The position numbers and the translations under genes were made by a program. From NCBI GenBank assembly GCA_002724315.1, contig PBOJ01000027.1, positions 82,693 to 146,692 on the forward strand: 64,000 bases of DNA. The letters run 5' to 3'. Each line of letters begins with the position of its first letter. The first letter of the stretch is position 1. Positions 33,968 to 43,010 of the stretch are shown here, one piece after another. The DNA comes from Planctomycetaceae bacterium (GTDB lineage: Bacteria; Planctomycetota; Planctomycetia; Planctomycetales; Planctomycetaceae). Under the pieces are notes generated by a model. The model worked only from the letters and a program-made list of their open reading frames with translations, searched no databases and was not told where the DNA came from.

Positions 33968-35413
33968 ATGATCCCCGTCCCAACTCACCCCAGGCTCTCG
34001 CGACGCACCGCTCTGCAGGCCGGTTCGGTCGGACTGCTGGGACTCGGAATGAACCACGTCGCCGAGTTGCGGAGCGAAGCCGCCGGCACAACGGCCGGAG
34101 AAAAGGTCCGCAAGGGACGAGCCAAGTCGGTCATCTTCGTATTTCTTTCCGGTGGGCTGACCCAGCACGAGAGTTTTGACCCCAAGCCGAAGGCGCCCCA
34201 GGGAATCCGCGGCGATTTCGACCCGATCTCGACCTCGACGCCGGGTTTCCAGATCTGCGAACACCTGCCGATGCTCGCCGCCCGGAGCCACAAGTGGTCG
34301 GCACTCCGCTCGCTGACCTCACCCTACAACGGCCACTCCTCCGGCCACATGGCGTTCCTCTCGGGCCGCACTCCGCTGCCTCCGACATTCAACGGCAACA
34401 AGCCGATGCCCGAGGACTGGCCGTCGATCGCATCGATCGTCGGAGCCGTCACCGCACCGCGGAACAACAACCTGCCCCCGGCTGCGGTGTTGCCCGAACG
34501 GCTGGTCCACCGCACGCGCCGCGTGATCCCCGGCCAGTTCGCCGGCCGGATGGGTCATCGCCACGACCCGTGGTTCATCGAGGCCTCGCCATTCAACAAC
34601 GGGTCTTACGGTGCGTACCCCGATTACGAGTTTCATTTCACCCGCGGCCGCGAGCGAAACAAGAACCTGCTGTTCCAGGCCCCAAACCTGAGTCTTCCCG
34701 AAGGGATCACCCAGGGACGTTTGGGCAACCGCACCCAGTTGCTGGATGTGCTCGAATCGCAGCGTCGCGACCTCGACGCGTTCGCCGCAACCGAGAACTT
34801 CAACCGATCACGCCAGGGAGCGATCAACCTGCTGACCGACAAGTCGGTCCAGGAGGCTTTCGACGTCACGCGTGCTCCCGAGAAGGTGCAGCAGCGATAC
34901 GGCAAGAACGCCTTCGGCTGGTCCTTGCTGATGGCTCGTCGACTGGTCGAGGCCGGAGTCAACCTGGTGCAGGTCAACCTGGGCAACAACGAGACCTGGG
35001 ACACTCACGACAACGCGTTCCCGTTGCTCAAGGACTGCCTGCTGCCCCCGACCGACCAGGGTCTCTCGGCACTGATCGACGATCTCCAAGAGAGCGGGAT
35101 GCTGGACGAGACCCTGATCGTGATGCTCGGGGAAATGGGCCGCACTCCCAAGATCAACACCAAGCTGCCCGGCCGTGACCACTGGGGCGCGGTGCAGAGT
35201 GCCTTCTTCGCCGGAGGCGGCATCCAGGGCGGGCGGGCCGTCGGCACCTCGGACGACCAGGCCGCCTACCCGGCCTCCAACGCCCAGCGACCCGAAAACG
35301 TCGCCGCCACGATCTACCATTCGCTCGGACTGCCCGATACCACGGCGTGGGTCGACGAGTTGAACCGGCCGCACCACATCTACTACGGCGAGCCGATCTA
35401 CGACCTGCTGTAG
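33968..35413 (+). CDS. DUF1501 protein, class B (orphan), Tat-exported
   Basis: A 481-residue DUF1501 protein with twin-arginine signal LSRRTALQAGSVGLLGLG. Motifs: GGLTQHESFDPKPK, LGEMGRTPKIN, GRDHWGAVQSAFFAGGG and GGRAVGTSDDQ. The ending is of the orphan class (VAATIYHSLGLPDTTAWVD, RPHHIYYGEPI). EMGRTP is shared with the gene at 19186, so these two are probably close paralogues. The middle shows the long insert PFNNGSYGAYPDYEFHFTRG, not seen in paired DUF1501 proteins. Its last 16 bases overlap the end of the converging APC permease gene. No cytochrome partner nearby. Confidence 0.92.
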   Translation: MIPVPTHPRLSRRTALQAGSVGLLGLGMNHVAELRSEAAGTTAGEKVRKGRAKSVIFVFLSGGLTQHESFDPKPKAPQGIRGDFDPISTSTPGFQICEHLPMLAARSHKWSALRSLTSPYNGHSSGHMAFLSGRTPLPPTFNGNKPMPEDWPSIASIVGAVTAPRNNNLPPAAVLPERLVHRTRRVIPGQFAGRMGHRHDPWFIEASPFNNGSYGAYPDYEFHFTRGRERNKNLLFQAPNLSLPEGITQGRLGNRTQLLDVLESQRRDLDAFAATENFNRSRQGAINLLTDKSVQEAFDVTRAPEKVQQRYGKNAFGWSLLMARRLVEAGVNLVQVNLGNNETWDTHDNAFPLLKDCLLPPTDQGLSALIDDLQESGMLDETLIVMLGEMGRTPKINTKLPGRDHWGAVQSAFFAGGGIQGGRAVGTSDDQAAYPASNAQRPENVAATIYHSLGLPDTTAWVDELNRPHHIYYGEPIYDLL

Positions 35414-36720
35414 ACCGACCGGATGATCGGCCGCAGCACCAGCCCGCCGGCCATCACGCCCAGGCCCGTCATCCACACCTCGCGGTCGACCCAGAAGGCC
35501 AGGAAGCCGCAGGCGACCAGCCCGAGAACCGAGATCCAGGCCGGGTAAAGCCTTTCCTCCTTCGAAAGCCTCAGTGCCGCGAGGTTGGTCAACGAATAGT
35601 AGACCAGGACGGCGAACGCGCTGAACGACCAGGTCGTCCGCACATCACCCAGGGCGGCCATCGCCGCGATCAACACGCCCACGGCCACCACCGCCACTGT
35701 TGGTGATTCGCCACGGGCATCCAGTTTCGCCAGCTGTGACGGCAGGTCACCTCGGCGTCCCATCGCCAGGGCCACCCGCGACAGGCCGAGCACCAGGTTC
35801 AACAACACCCCCAGCATCGCCAGCACCGCTCCCCCGGCGACCACCCACGCCAGGCCGGCCCCTCCGAATCGCCCGGCCGCCTGTTCCAACGGGGCGGGGG
35901 CTCCCGACCCGGTGATCGCAAACGCCTCGACCCCCGCAGCGCTCACGCCAACGACTGCCACGGTGATATAGAGCAGCATCGAGATGACCAGCGTGGCGAT
36001 CATCGCCCTGGGAATCTTCCGACGAGGATCCTCGATCTCCTCGCCCATCGTCGCGATCCGGCCGTAACCGGTGTAGGCGACGAACATCAGTGCGCACGCC
36101 TCGGCAAACGCCGCCGGCGACGTGGTGCCTTCGGCCGGTCTCCAGAACGGTACCAGCGACTCGCTCGCCTCGGATACCGCCATGCCGAGACCACAGGTAA
36201 CGAACAGCAGCAGAGTAAAAACCGTTGAGACCACCAGCACGGTGTTGATCCGGTTGGACCGCTTCAGTCCAAACAGCACCAGCAACGTGGTTCCCAGCAC
36301 CACCGCCAGTGCCAGCCACCGATCCTCGATCGCGTCGGTGCCGACTCCCAGCCTCCTGGCGTAGGCGATCACGCCGAGTGCCGCGGTGGCCGCCGACGCA
36401 CTCTTGGCACACAGGAACATCCATCCGGCGACGAATCCCACCCAGGGCACCAGCCACCTGTGACCGTACTCGTAGGTGCCGCCGCTTTGCGGATGGTTGG
36501 CGGCCAGTTGGGCGCTGCTGAGTCCATTGCAGGTGGCGACCACGGCCGCTACGGCAATCGCAGCGATCACCGCGGGACCGATCACCCCCGCAGCAATCCC
36601 GATGCTGACAAACACGCCGGTCCCGACAATCGAACCCAGCCCGAGCACCACCGCACCACCGACGCCCACCTGGCGTTTCAACTGCGGTGGCCCGCCTTCA
36701 ACAGGATCTTCCCCGGTCAC
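35398..36720 (-). CDS. APC-family amino acid permease
   Basis: A 440-residue integral membrane protein of the amino acid-polyamine-organocation family. The GTG at 36720 is chosen because GGGGAG lies 4 bases upstream; an upstream TTG would add 9 residues. TM1 has the substrate-binding GLGSIVGTGVFVSIG, with the unwound GxGxF-like segment, and later segments include GTYEYGHRWLVPWVGFVAG and FVAYTGYGRIATMGEEIEDP, the latter highly typical of the family. About 12 membrane spans are visible. It carries an amino acid or amine by proton antiport or symport; substrate not deducible. The small unknown gene ends 27 bases upstream, so they may share a transcript. Its 3' end overlaps the converging DUF1501 gene by 16 bases. 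Confidence 0.92.
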   Translation of the reverse strand: MTGEDPVEGGPPQLKRQVGVGGAVVLGLGSIVGTGVFVSIGIAAGVIGPAVIAAIAVAAVVATCNGLSSAQLAANHPQSGGTYEYGHRWLVPWVGFVAGWMFLCAKSASAATAALGVIAYARRLGVGTDAIEDRWLALAVVLGTTLLVLFGLKRSNRINTVLVVSTVFTLLLFVTCGLGMAVSEASESLVPFWRPAEGTTSPAAFAEACALMFVAYTGYGRIATMGEEIEDPRRKIPRAMIATLVISMLLYITVAVVGVSAAGVEAFAITGSGAPAPLEQAAGRFGGAGLAWVVAGGAVLAMLGVLLNLVLGLSRVALAMGRRGDLPSQLAKLDARGESPTVAVVAVGVLIAAMAALGDVRTTWSFSAFAVLVYYSLTNLAALRLSKEERLYPAWISVLGLVACGFLAFWVDREVWMTGLGVMAGGLVLRPIIRSVYSRS

Positions 36721-36724
36721 CTCG

Positions 36725-36730
36725 CTCCCC
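36725..36730 (-). promoter_or_regulatory. Ribosome-binding site GGGGAG
   Basis: GGGGAG is 4 bases before the GTG at 36720 on the minus strand and supports that start for the APC permease. Confidence 0.55.
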
Positions 36731-36747
36731 TCTCCGCGAACACACAA

Positions 36748-37263
36748 TCAACTCGCTCCATCGGCTGCAACAGGAACACAACGAACATGCAGTCGTCCGA
36801 ACAGCGATTCCAGTTCGGCTGTTATTCTTGCACATTCGTTACTGAAATCCGCCACCGGATACAATCGCTCCCGCAGGCATCCCATCGCCGTCTCAACCCG
36901 CCAGGGGTCACCCTCTTCGACCGCGTGGCACAGAATTTCGTAGAAGCGCCCCAGTGACTCGGCGACCGGCCGACCGCGTGGATCGCCGTCCAGATGGTGA
37001 TCGATACATGTCAAGCGGATGCCGATGTCGGCGATCAGGAAAGCCGTCGCCAACGATTTCGACAATCCGGGATTCGTGACGCTCGTTTCACCCGGCCCAC
37101 TGGTCAATTCATCGCCGCAACCTGTCGAGAGACCGTCCTCATCCTCATCGAAAATCCACCCTCCCTCCTCGGTCTCCGGGTCAAACGATTCCCATTCCGG
37201 CTCCACCTGTCCTCTCCACGACCGTCGCTGTTCATCAACCCAAGTATCTGGTCTCGAATCCAT
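36748..37263 (-). CDS. Hypothetical acidic cytosolic protein
   Basis: A 171-residue protein from the ATG at 37263, with GGAGAG about 9 bases upstream; the open frame extends further up but without protein-like sequence. I do not recognise it. The N-terminal 50 residues are very acidic and low in complexity (EPEWESFDPETEEGGWIFDE). The C-terminal 110 residues look like a helical domain (LATAFLIADIGIRLTCIDHH, GRFYEILCHAVEEGDPWRVE, ARITAELESLFGRL). No signal peptide or membrane segment. It lies 27 bases before the APC permease start and 214 bases after a hydrolase gene on the same strand. The helical part could be a protein-interaction module, but no function can be given. Confidence 0.6.
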   Translation of the reverse strand: MDSRPDTWVDEQRRSWRGQVEPEWESFDPETEEGGWIFDEDEDGLSTGCGDELTSGPGETSVTNPGLSKSLATAFLIADIGIRLTCIDHHLDGDPRGRPVAESLGRFYEILCHAVEEGDPWRVETAMGCLRERLYPVADFSNECARITAELESLFGRLHVRCVPVAADGAS

Positions 37264-37477
37264 CCTGTGGCTCTCCGTGCCAAACCGACGTCCGTCCCCG
37301 TGGGGATCGCATTCGGCAATTGGGATCTTTTCCAGCGGTCTGCGGACGGCCGACCGCGGCCCGACGATTCTCGATTCCCTCCCGAAAACAATGGCCACCG
37401 TGTCTGCGACCATTGGACCCGCCGCCGGGGGGCCGGTGTCAATGTGAGTCCCCGAGGTTCTTGCCAATTCCCGGAGA
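37264..37477. other. Intergenic region without a recognised gene
   Basis: 214 bases between two minus-strand genes. Several open frames cross it, all as extensions of neighbouring frames. I see no tRNA, hairpin terminator or convincing promoter. Confidence 0.4.
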
Positions 37478-38584
37478 CTATTTCGCCTTCAACACCCTGT
37501 CGATCACCCGGTAGGCCTCTTCTCTCATCGGGTCCGGAAAGCTGTGCTGACTGTCGGGGTGACGGACCACCAGGCGGCCTTCGCCTCCAAGCAACTTGTA
37601 GATCGGCCGCGCGGCCTTCGCACAACGATCGACACTCTTGTGACGGAAGTTCCCATCTCGCAATGGAGCATTGACGAAGAACGGCCTGGGAGCCAAGGCG
37701 GCAACCAGTTCCTGAAAGTCGAAGGGAATCTCGGTCAAACGGCCGCGGTAGTTGGACAGTCGTGGCATGTAACGGATCTGGCACCAGCCGGCTCCGAATT
37801 TCCAGACCCGCTCGGCCCCGTCGTAATAGTCCTGGTACGAATCGAAGCCGCAACTGCTGGCGACCACGGTGATCCGCTTGTCGAAGACCGCGGTGTAAAT
37901 GGCGTTGTGACCACCCAGGGAATGACCGATGGCTGCGAACCCACGGGAACTGTCGACGTAGTCAAACGAAGTCAGCAGGTCGAGACCGCGGGAGTTGTCC
38001 CAGATGGCCTTCATCGTACCGCTGACATAGTCCTGGCCGCCGAGGTTGGGCCAGTAGTTGGCCAGGTGGGGGTAGGCCGGCGAGAGCGTGACATATCCTC
38101 GCTCGGCCAGTTCCTTGCCGTAGGCCCGCCCCTTGCGGCCCCCCAGCCCCATCACCACCTTGTGTCCCACGCGGTTGTCGGTCGGGTGCAGACACAGCAC
38201 CGCCGCTGCCTTCCGCTTGCCGGCCAGCACGTCCTTGGGAATGCACAGGTAGGCCGGAGTCAGCATGTCCTTGTCGACCGTATAACCGATCAACTGTCGC
38301 CGGTAACTTCCCGCGTCGACATCCTCGATCACCTTCATCCCGACCGGCCCGCGTCGATCGCTGCCGGGAAACCGTCCCATCACCGACTGCATCCCCTCGA
38401 CGATTTCGGCCCGACGCTTTGCCCAGTCGGCAGCAGTCTTCACCGCTTTCACGGCCCCGCCTGCCCCGTGAAACTGCAACAGGTTGTCCGGATCCAACCG
38501 CTTCCCATCAGCGGCAATGGCCGCCGACACCCATCCGACCCACACCACTCCAGCCACCATCACCCAGATCGTTCGACCTGTCAT
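37478..38584 (-). CDS. Secreted alpha/beta hydrolase
   Basis: A 368-residue exported alpha/beta hydrolase with a Sec signal (RTIWVMVAGVVWVGWVSAAIAAD). The nucleophile elbow is IGHSLGGHNAIY. A preceding strand (AAAVLCLHPTDNRVGHK) holds the probable oxyanion region, and the acid/His part reads RHPDSQHSFPDPMREEAY. Layout and length resemble the acetyl-xylan esterase / dienelactone hydrolase-like group common in planctomycetes. Such enzymes remove acyl groups from polysaccharides or cleave lactones; the actual substrate is unknown. It follows the sodium:solute symporter gene by 122 bases on the same strand, so it may belong to the DapA/symporter operon. Confidence 0.88.
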   Translation of the reverse strand: MTGRTIWVMVAGVVWVGWVSAAIAADGKRLDPDNLLQFHGAGGAVKAVKTAADWAKRRAEIVEGMQSVMGRFPGSDRRGPVGMKVIEDVDAGSYRRQLIGYTVDKDMLTPAYLCIPKDVLAGKRKAAAVLCLHPTDNRVGHKVVMGLGGRKGRAYGKELAERGYVTLSPAYPHLANYWPNLGGQDYVSGTMKAIWDNSRGLDLLTSFDYVDSSRGFAAIGHSLGGHNAIYTAVFDKRITVVASSCGFDSYQDYYDGAERVWKFGAGWCQIRYMPRLSNYRGRLTEIPFDFQELVAALAPRPFFVNAPLRDGNFRHKSVDRCAKAARPIYKLLGGEGRLVVRHPDSQHSFPDPMREEAYRVIDRVLKAK

Positions 38585-38706
38585 CGGTTCTGCCTCACGG
38601 AAATTCTCCCCGGTTCCTCATCAACAGAAAACCAGCAACCGCCGCGGTTTGCAAACAACCACCAACGGACGGCTGAAGTTCGGGAACCGGTCGCCCTGCG
38701 TTCGCA

Positions 38707-40440
38707 TCACGGATTCTCGGACGGCGCGGCCTCCGAGAAATCCTCCTCGTCGGCCCTGATCACAGCCCAGAAAGTGCGGTCCGGTCCCGCTGTGGAGGTC
38801 CTGGACAATCCCGGAACGCAGCTGAACAGAAGCGAGAAGACGACCGAGCTGACGAAGCCGACGACGAAGACCCACATCGAGAACCAGTCCGAGAAGGTCT
38901 CGGCGAAAGTGAACCACAGGGTGACCACCGCACCGGCGAATGTCCCCAGCAGGACCCCGGCCGCCGTCGCCCGGCGGACAAACAGCCCCAGCACGAAAAC
39001 CGCCAACAAAGGCGCTGCGAACGCCCCGACGGTTTTCTTGGCCACCGCAAACACGTCACCCAACTGGCCCACAAAACACGCCAGCACGATTGCGATCGCG
39101 CCGATCACGACCACCATCACCCGCGCCACCAGCATCTCTCCCGCTTCGGTTTTCGGGCGCCAGGCAGGCACCAGCCGATCACGGAAGTCGACGATCAGCG
39201 CCGTGGTGATCGAATGGATCCCCGAGTCGACGCTCGACATCGTCGCCGCCATCAACGCCGCCACCAGCAATCCCACCACGCCGGCAGGGAATTTCAGCCG
39301 CACGAACCGGGGCAACGCCTGGTCATTGAGCCCCAGTTCCACGACATCGGCGTGGAGTTCCCGGGGGTGGGACTTGTAGTACTCGGCAATCGTCTCGTTG
39401 CTGCTGCCGGCCCCCGCATCGGACAGTCGCTGACGAACGACCTGCACCTTGGCGTTTTCGACATTCGAGAACTCGTCGATGGCCACGTCGGAGAGCATGT
39501 CCGGGTTGTGGTGGAAATAACTGAACAGGCCCATACCGATCGCCAACAGGCCGGGCATCACAATCAACGAGGCGGCCTGGGAAATCAGGAAACCGGTCTG
39601 CGACGTGCGGGCGTCACGGGCGGATATGTAGCGTTGGACAGCCACCTGGTCGGCACCATAGGCCGACAACCCTTCCAGGAAACTGCCGATCAGGATGGCG
39701 AAGGTCCCAAAACGGATAGTCGGGTCCAGCCGGAAATCGAACACCATCCGCTCTCGGCCGCTGAAATAGGTGTCGACGATCTGCGACGCGCCTCCCTCGG
39801 TGCCGGACACCAGCAGGACGGCAGCAAACAGGATGGTGCCGACAAAGACGAAAAACTGGATCACGTCGGTCCACATCACTGCCCGCAGACCACCGAACAT
39901 CGTGTAGACGATCGCCACCACACCCAGCCCGATGATCACCAGGTACTGGTTCAGACCCGAGATGCCCGAGATGGCCACCGAGGCGGCGAATGTGGCCGCT
40001 GCCATCCACGCGATCCGCAACACGACGAACAGGCTGCTGGCCAGGCAGCGAACCGAGACGTGGAATCGTTGTTCGAGATACTCGTACGCGGTAGCACATT
40101 TGAGTTTCGAATAGACCGGGATGAAGACCCAGATCACCAGCGGTGTCGTCGACAGGAAGGCCACGCTGGCCAGCATGATCCGCAGGCTGTCGCCGTAGGC
40201 CGTCGAGGGATACATCACGAAACTGTTGGCCGAAAACAGCGTCGCCATCACGCTCAGGCCGACAGTCATCCGGCCCATCGAACCGCCCGCCGTCAGGAAC
40301 TCGTCGCGGTTCGACTGCCGGCCCAACGCCAGGCCCAGCCCCAGTGACAGCAGCAGGTAACCGCCGACGACGATCAGGTCGAGCGTCTGCAGCGAACCAC
40401 TGAGAGCATCCAGGGCGTCAGACCACATTGGGTGTTCCAC
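38707..40440 (-). CDS. Sodium:solute symporter (SSS family)
   Basis: A 577-residue membrane protein of the SSS family with about 13-14 segments. The N-terminus outside the first helix is short (MEHPMWSDALDAL). TM1-TM2 contain DLIVVGGYLLLSLGLGLALG and the family motif VMATLFSANSFVMYPSTAYG. Other typical parts are YTMFGGLRAVMWTDVIQF (the SSS signature) and GVVGLLVAALMAATMSSVDSGIHS, where the Ser pair binds the second sodium. A hydrophilic segment around residues 320-370 is longer than in typical members. It imports a small organic solute with sodium. The first 23 bases overlap the DapA-like gene, so the lyase and transporter are translationally coupled and probably serve the same substrate. Confidence 0.93.
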   Translation of the reverse strand: MEHPMWSDALDALSGSLQTLDLIVVGGYLLLSLGLGLALGRQSNRDEFLTAGGSMGRMTVGLSVMATLFSANSFVMYPSTAYGDSLRIMLASVAFLSTTPLVIWVFIPVYSKLKCATAYEYLEQRFHVSVRCLASSLFVVLRIAWMAAATFAASVAISGISGLNQYLVIIGLGVVAIVYTMFGGLRAVMWTDVIQFFVFVGTILFAAVLLVSGTEGGASQIVDTYFSGRERMVFDFRLDPTIRFGTFAILIGSFLEGLSAYGADQVAVQRYISARDARTSQTGFLISQAASLIVMPGLLAIGMGLFSYFHHNPDMLSDVAIDEFSNVENAKVQVVRQRLSDAGAGSSNETIAEYYKSHPRELHADVVELGLNDQALPRFVRLKFPAGVVGLLVAALMAATMSSVDSGIHSITTALIVDFRDRLVPAWRPKTEAGEMLVARVMVVVIGAIAIVLACFVGQLGDVFAVAKKTVGAFAAPLLAVFVLGLFVRRATAAGVLLGTFAGAVVTLWFTFAETFSDWFSMWVFVVGFVSSVVFSLLFSCVPGLSRTSTAGPDRTFWAVIRADEEDFSEAAPSENP

Positions 40441-41362
40441 AATTGATCAGCATCTGCCGGGCCTTGTCACGGAACTGTTCCCGCACATCCCGTGTCGGGG
40501 GTCGGCAACGGCTCGAGGGCAACCCGACCAGTTCCATACACAGCTTGTCCAGGTACCCGTCGCCACTGGTGTAAGTCTCCATCTCGGCCCAAAGCCGGTA
40601 ATACGGCTCGACCACATCCATCAGGTCTCGCTGCACCCTCCCGTAGTCACCGGCTTCCAGCAGGCCGAACAACCGCACACCCCACTCGGGCCAGTGGTTG
40701 CAGATGTGCAGTTCGATCGACCGGGCTCCCAGCATGTGGCTGGTGACAAACCGCAATTGGTTGTCGATCACGGCCAGTTTCTCGCCGAATGTGTCGATGA
40801 CTCTCTCGAACCCGAAAAAATTGTCCCCCGGACTGCTCCATTTCAGGCCGACCATATTGGGCAGGTTGACCAGGCGTTCCACCATTCCCTCCGAAACCCC
40901 CATGCTGGTCCAGTGCGTGTTGTAGACGATCAGCCCTACTTCCGGGGCGGCCTGCGAGGCGGCCTGGATGTACTCGAAAAAATCATCCTCGGTGTGAGAA
41001 AAGTAGAACGGTGGTGACACCTGGATAAAGTCAGCCCCCAGGTTCTGGGCAGCGGTGGCCAACTCGACCACCTCGACCGTACTGGTCGTCTGGGCCCCCA
41101 CGGTCACCGGGATCCGTCCCGCCGCCGCCTCGACCACCGTTCGGGCCACCTCGATCCGTTCGGCAATCGACATCGTCGAGAAGTCGCCGGCCCCGCCACC
41201 GGAGAGAATCAAGCCGGTACCTTCCTGCAATCCGCCTGCGATCAGGAACTCGACATGCTGCGAGATCCCGTCGAGGTTGACCTCCAGGCTGTCGTCATCA
41301 AACAGCGTGGGGATCGTGACGTAACAGCCCTGCAGCCGAGATCTGAGTTGTTGCTGGTCCAT
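40418..41362 (-). CDS. DapA/NanA-family lyase (dihydrodipicolinate synthase superfamily)
   Basis: A 314-residue TIM-barrel class I aldolase. From the ATG at 41362 it begins DQQQLRSRLQGCYVTIPTLFDD, the normal N-terminus of the family. Catalytic elements: Tyr in LIVYNTHWTSMG and the Schiff-base Lys in NMVGLKWSSPGD. The pyruvate-carboxylate loop, usually GTTGE, reads SGGGAGDFSTM, so the keto-acid carboxylate site is unusual. Members make or cleave 2-keto-3-deoxy acids, including sialic acid and sugar-derived keto acids. The reaction here is open. Its 3' end overlaps the sodium:solute symporter start. The 34 residues upstream of this ATG are open but not conserved. The divergent DUF1501 gene starts 259 bases away. 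Confidence 0.88.
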   Translation of the reverse strand: MDQQQLRSRLQGCYVTIPTLFDDDSLEVNLDGISQHVEFLIAGGLQEGTGLILSGGGAGDFSTMSIAERIEVARTVVEAAAGRIPVTVGAQTTSTVEVVELATAAQNLGADFIQVSPPFYFSHTEDDFFEYIQAASQAAPEVGLIVYNTHWTSMGVSEGMVERLVNLPNMVGLKWSSPGDNFFGFERVIDTFGEKLAVIDNQLRFVTSHMLGARSIELHICNHWPEWGVRLFGLLEAGDYGRVQRDLMDVVEPYYRLWAEMETYTSGDGYLDKLCMELVGLPSSRCRPPTRDVREQFRDKARQMLINCGTPNVV

Positions 41363-41514
41363 GAAAAGCCCATTTCTGCTGAAGCGAATCCCGTTGCGAT
41401 TTCCCCGGCACTGCCGGGATTCGGCATGATACCAATTCCCTTCCCGGGCTGCGTCCGGCGTCACAATCCGCAGCCGAGAGGCCCACCGCGAGGCGCCTGT
41501 TGGCAGCCACGTGA

Positions 41515-41550
41515 TAGAATCACTGGCCGAATACCGATACTATCTATACA
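41515..41550 (+). promoter_or_regulatory. Promoter-like AT-rich stretch in divergent intergenic region
   Basis: This 36-base stretch contains TAGAAT (41515-41520), TACTAT (41538-41543) and TATACA (41545-41550), all -10-like. It lies in the 258-base space between the DapA-like gene and the DUF1501 gene and is much more AT-rich than its surroundings. It is a probable promoter for one or both genes. The exact box cannot be chosen. Confidence 0.35.
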
Positions 41551-41605
41551 GTTCGCGACATGATGTTGTTGGAGCATGATGCTCCGACGGCTCCAACCTT
41601 CTGGC

Positions 41606-41610
41606 AGGAA
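41606..41610 (+). promoter_or_regulatory. Ribosome-binding site AGGAA
   Basis: AGGAA stands 10 bases before the ATG at 41621 and favours that start over ATGs at 41561 and 41576. Confidence 0.4.
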
Positions 41611-41620
41611 TCAGAACCCC

Positions 41621-42994
41621 ATGTTCAGCATTCTCGGACGTTCCCGCGATCAGGCCACCGGTTTCTGCGACGGCCTGTCGCGTCGAGATTTCCTCACTGT
41701 CGGTGGAATGGCCTGTGGTGGCCTGTCGTTGGCACAGATGCTGGCCGCCGACAAGCAGTCTGGCACCGGTTCGAACCACCGGGCGATCATCAACGTCTAC
41801 ATGCCCGGCGGTCCATCGCACATTGACCTCTGGGATCTGAAGCCCAACGCTCCGAAGGAAATCCGGGGCGAATTCCGTCCGATCGAAACCAATGTCCCGG
41901 GCATCGAGATCTGCGAGCTGTTCCCGCGGATGGCCAAGATGATGGACAAGTTCATCCCGATCCGTTCGATCAGCGACGCCGACGGCCGACACGACGCCTT
42001 CCAGTGCATGACCGGCTGGAAGAAGAGCGACCAGATGCCTCGCGAGGGACGTCCGAACTTCGGCGCCTGGGTCGCACACGGCCAGGGCCGCGTCAACAAC
42101 TCGGTCCCACCCAACGTCTCGCTGTGCTACCCGACGGGTCACCGCGAGTGGGGCGAGACCCAGTTCGGCGGGTTCCTGGGGGCTGCCAACGCGCCCTTCG
42201 GACTGGTCGAGAAGGACCCGAACAAGAAGTCGGGCAACATGGTGCTCAAGGGCATTTCGCTCGACCGGCTCGGCAATCGCGAACAGCTCCGCGCCGCCTT
42301 CGACCGGTTCCGTCGCGACTCGGACGCAAAGGGGCTGGTCGAGAGCATGGACGTGTACCACCAGCAGGCCCTGGGAATCCTGACCACCACCGCGCTCTCC
42401 AACGCCCTGGACCTGTCCAAGGAAGACCCGAAGGTGCTGGCCCGCTACGGCGTCAACAACCCGGCCTACCAGCGGGACGGGGCACCGAAGATGGTCCGCA
42501 ACTTCTGTGTCGCCCGCCGGCTCGTCGAAGCCGGAGCCCGGGTGGTGTCGATGAATTACAGCCGCTGGGACTGGCACGGCAGCGACGGGTTGAACTTTCC
42601 CCGCAGCCGCCAGGAGTTCCCGTTGCTGGACCAGGGCCTCTCGGCACTGGTCACCGATCTGCACGAGCGGGGTCTCGACCGGGACGTGTCGGTCGTGGTC
42701 TGGGGCGAGTTCGGCCGCACGCCGAAGATCAACAAGCACAACAGCCGCGACCACTGGCCCCGTGCGTCGTGTGCCATGCTGGCCGGCGGGCACATGCCCG
42801 GTGGACAGGTCATCGGATCGACCAACAGCAAGGCCGAGCACCCCGTCGACCGCCCGGTGAAGTTCCAGGAAGTCTTTGCCACGCTCTACAAGAACGTCGG
42901 CATCGACTCCACCAGCACCCGGTTCTTCGACACCTCGGGCACACCCCAGTACATGGTCGCCCAGGGTATCGAGCCGATGCCCGAGCTCGCCTAG
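41621..42994 (+). CDS. DUF1501 protein, class B, Tat-exported, first gene of a PmoA/esterase operon
   Basis: A 457-residue DUF1501 protein from the ATG at 41621 (MFSILGRSRD). Twin-arginine signal GLSRRDFLTVGGMACGG is preceded by CDGL, exactly as in the gene at 50627 (CDGLTRRDLLQVGA). Motifs: GGPSHIDLWDLKP, WGEFGRTPKIN, SRDHWPRASCAMLAGG and GGQVIGSTNSKAE. The ending SRDHW and GIDSTSTRFFDTSG belong to the orphan class. It is followed after 16 bases by a PmoA-like gene and then an esterase gene with a 4-base overlap, so this is one of two class B proteins here with catabolic neighbours. Confidence 0.92.
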   Translation: MFSILGRSRDQATGFCDGLSRRDFLTVGGMACGGLSLAQMLAADKQSGTGSNHRAIINVYMPGGPSHIDLWDLKPNAPKEIRGEFRPIETNVPGIEICELFPRMAKMMDKFIPIRSISDADGRHDAFQCMTGWKKSDQMPREGRPNFGAWVAHGQGRVNNSVPPNVSLCYPTGHREWGETQFGGFLGAANAPFGLVEKDPNKKSGNMVLKGISLDRLGNREQLRAAFDRFRRDSDAKGLVESMDVYHQQALGILTTTALSNALDLSKEDPKVLARYGVNNPAYQRDGAPKMVRNFCVARRLVEAGARVVSMNYSRWDWHGSDGLNFPRSRQEFPLLDQGLSALVTDLHERGLDRDVSVVVWGEFGRTPKINKHNSRDHWPRASCAMLAGGHMPGGQVIGSTNSKAEHPVDRPVKFQEVFATLYKNVGIDSTSTRFFDTSGTPQYMVAQGIEPMPELA

Positions 42995-43010
42995 TCGTCA
43001 CCGGGACAGC

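Noticed and set aside
28747..37477. Shared 14-base string AATTCCCGGAGACT at about 28747 and 37466
   Set aside because: The first copy includes a ribosome-binding GGAG and the second is next to a stop codon. With only two copies, in different contexts and no further similarity, chance is more likely than a regulatory repeat.
37544..39379. 611-residue plus-strand open frame
   Set aside because: Antisense of an alpha/beta hydrolase (GHSLGGHN) and the sodium:solute symporter.
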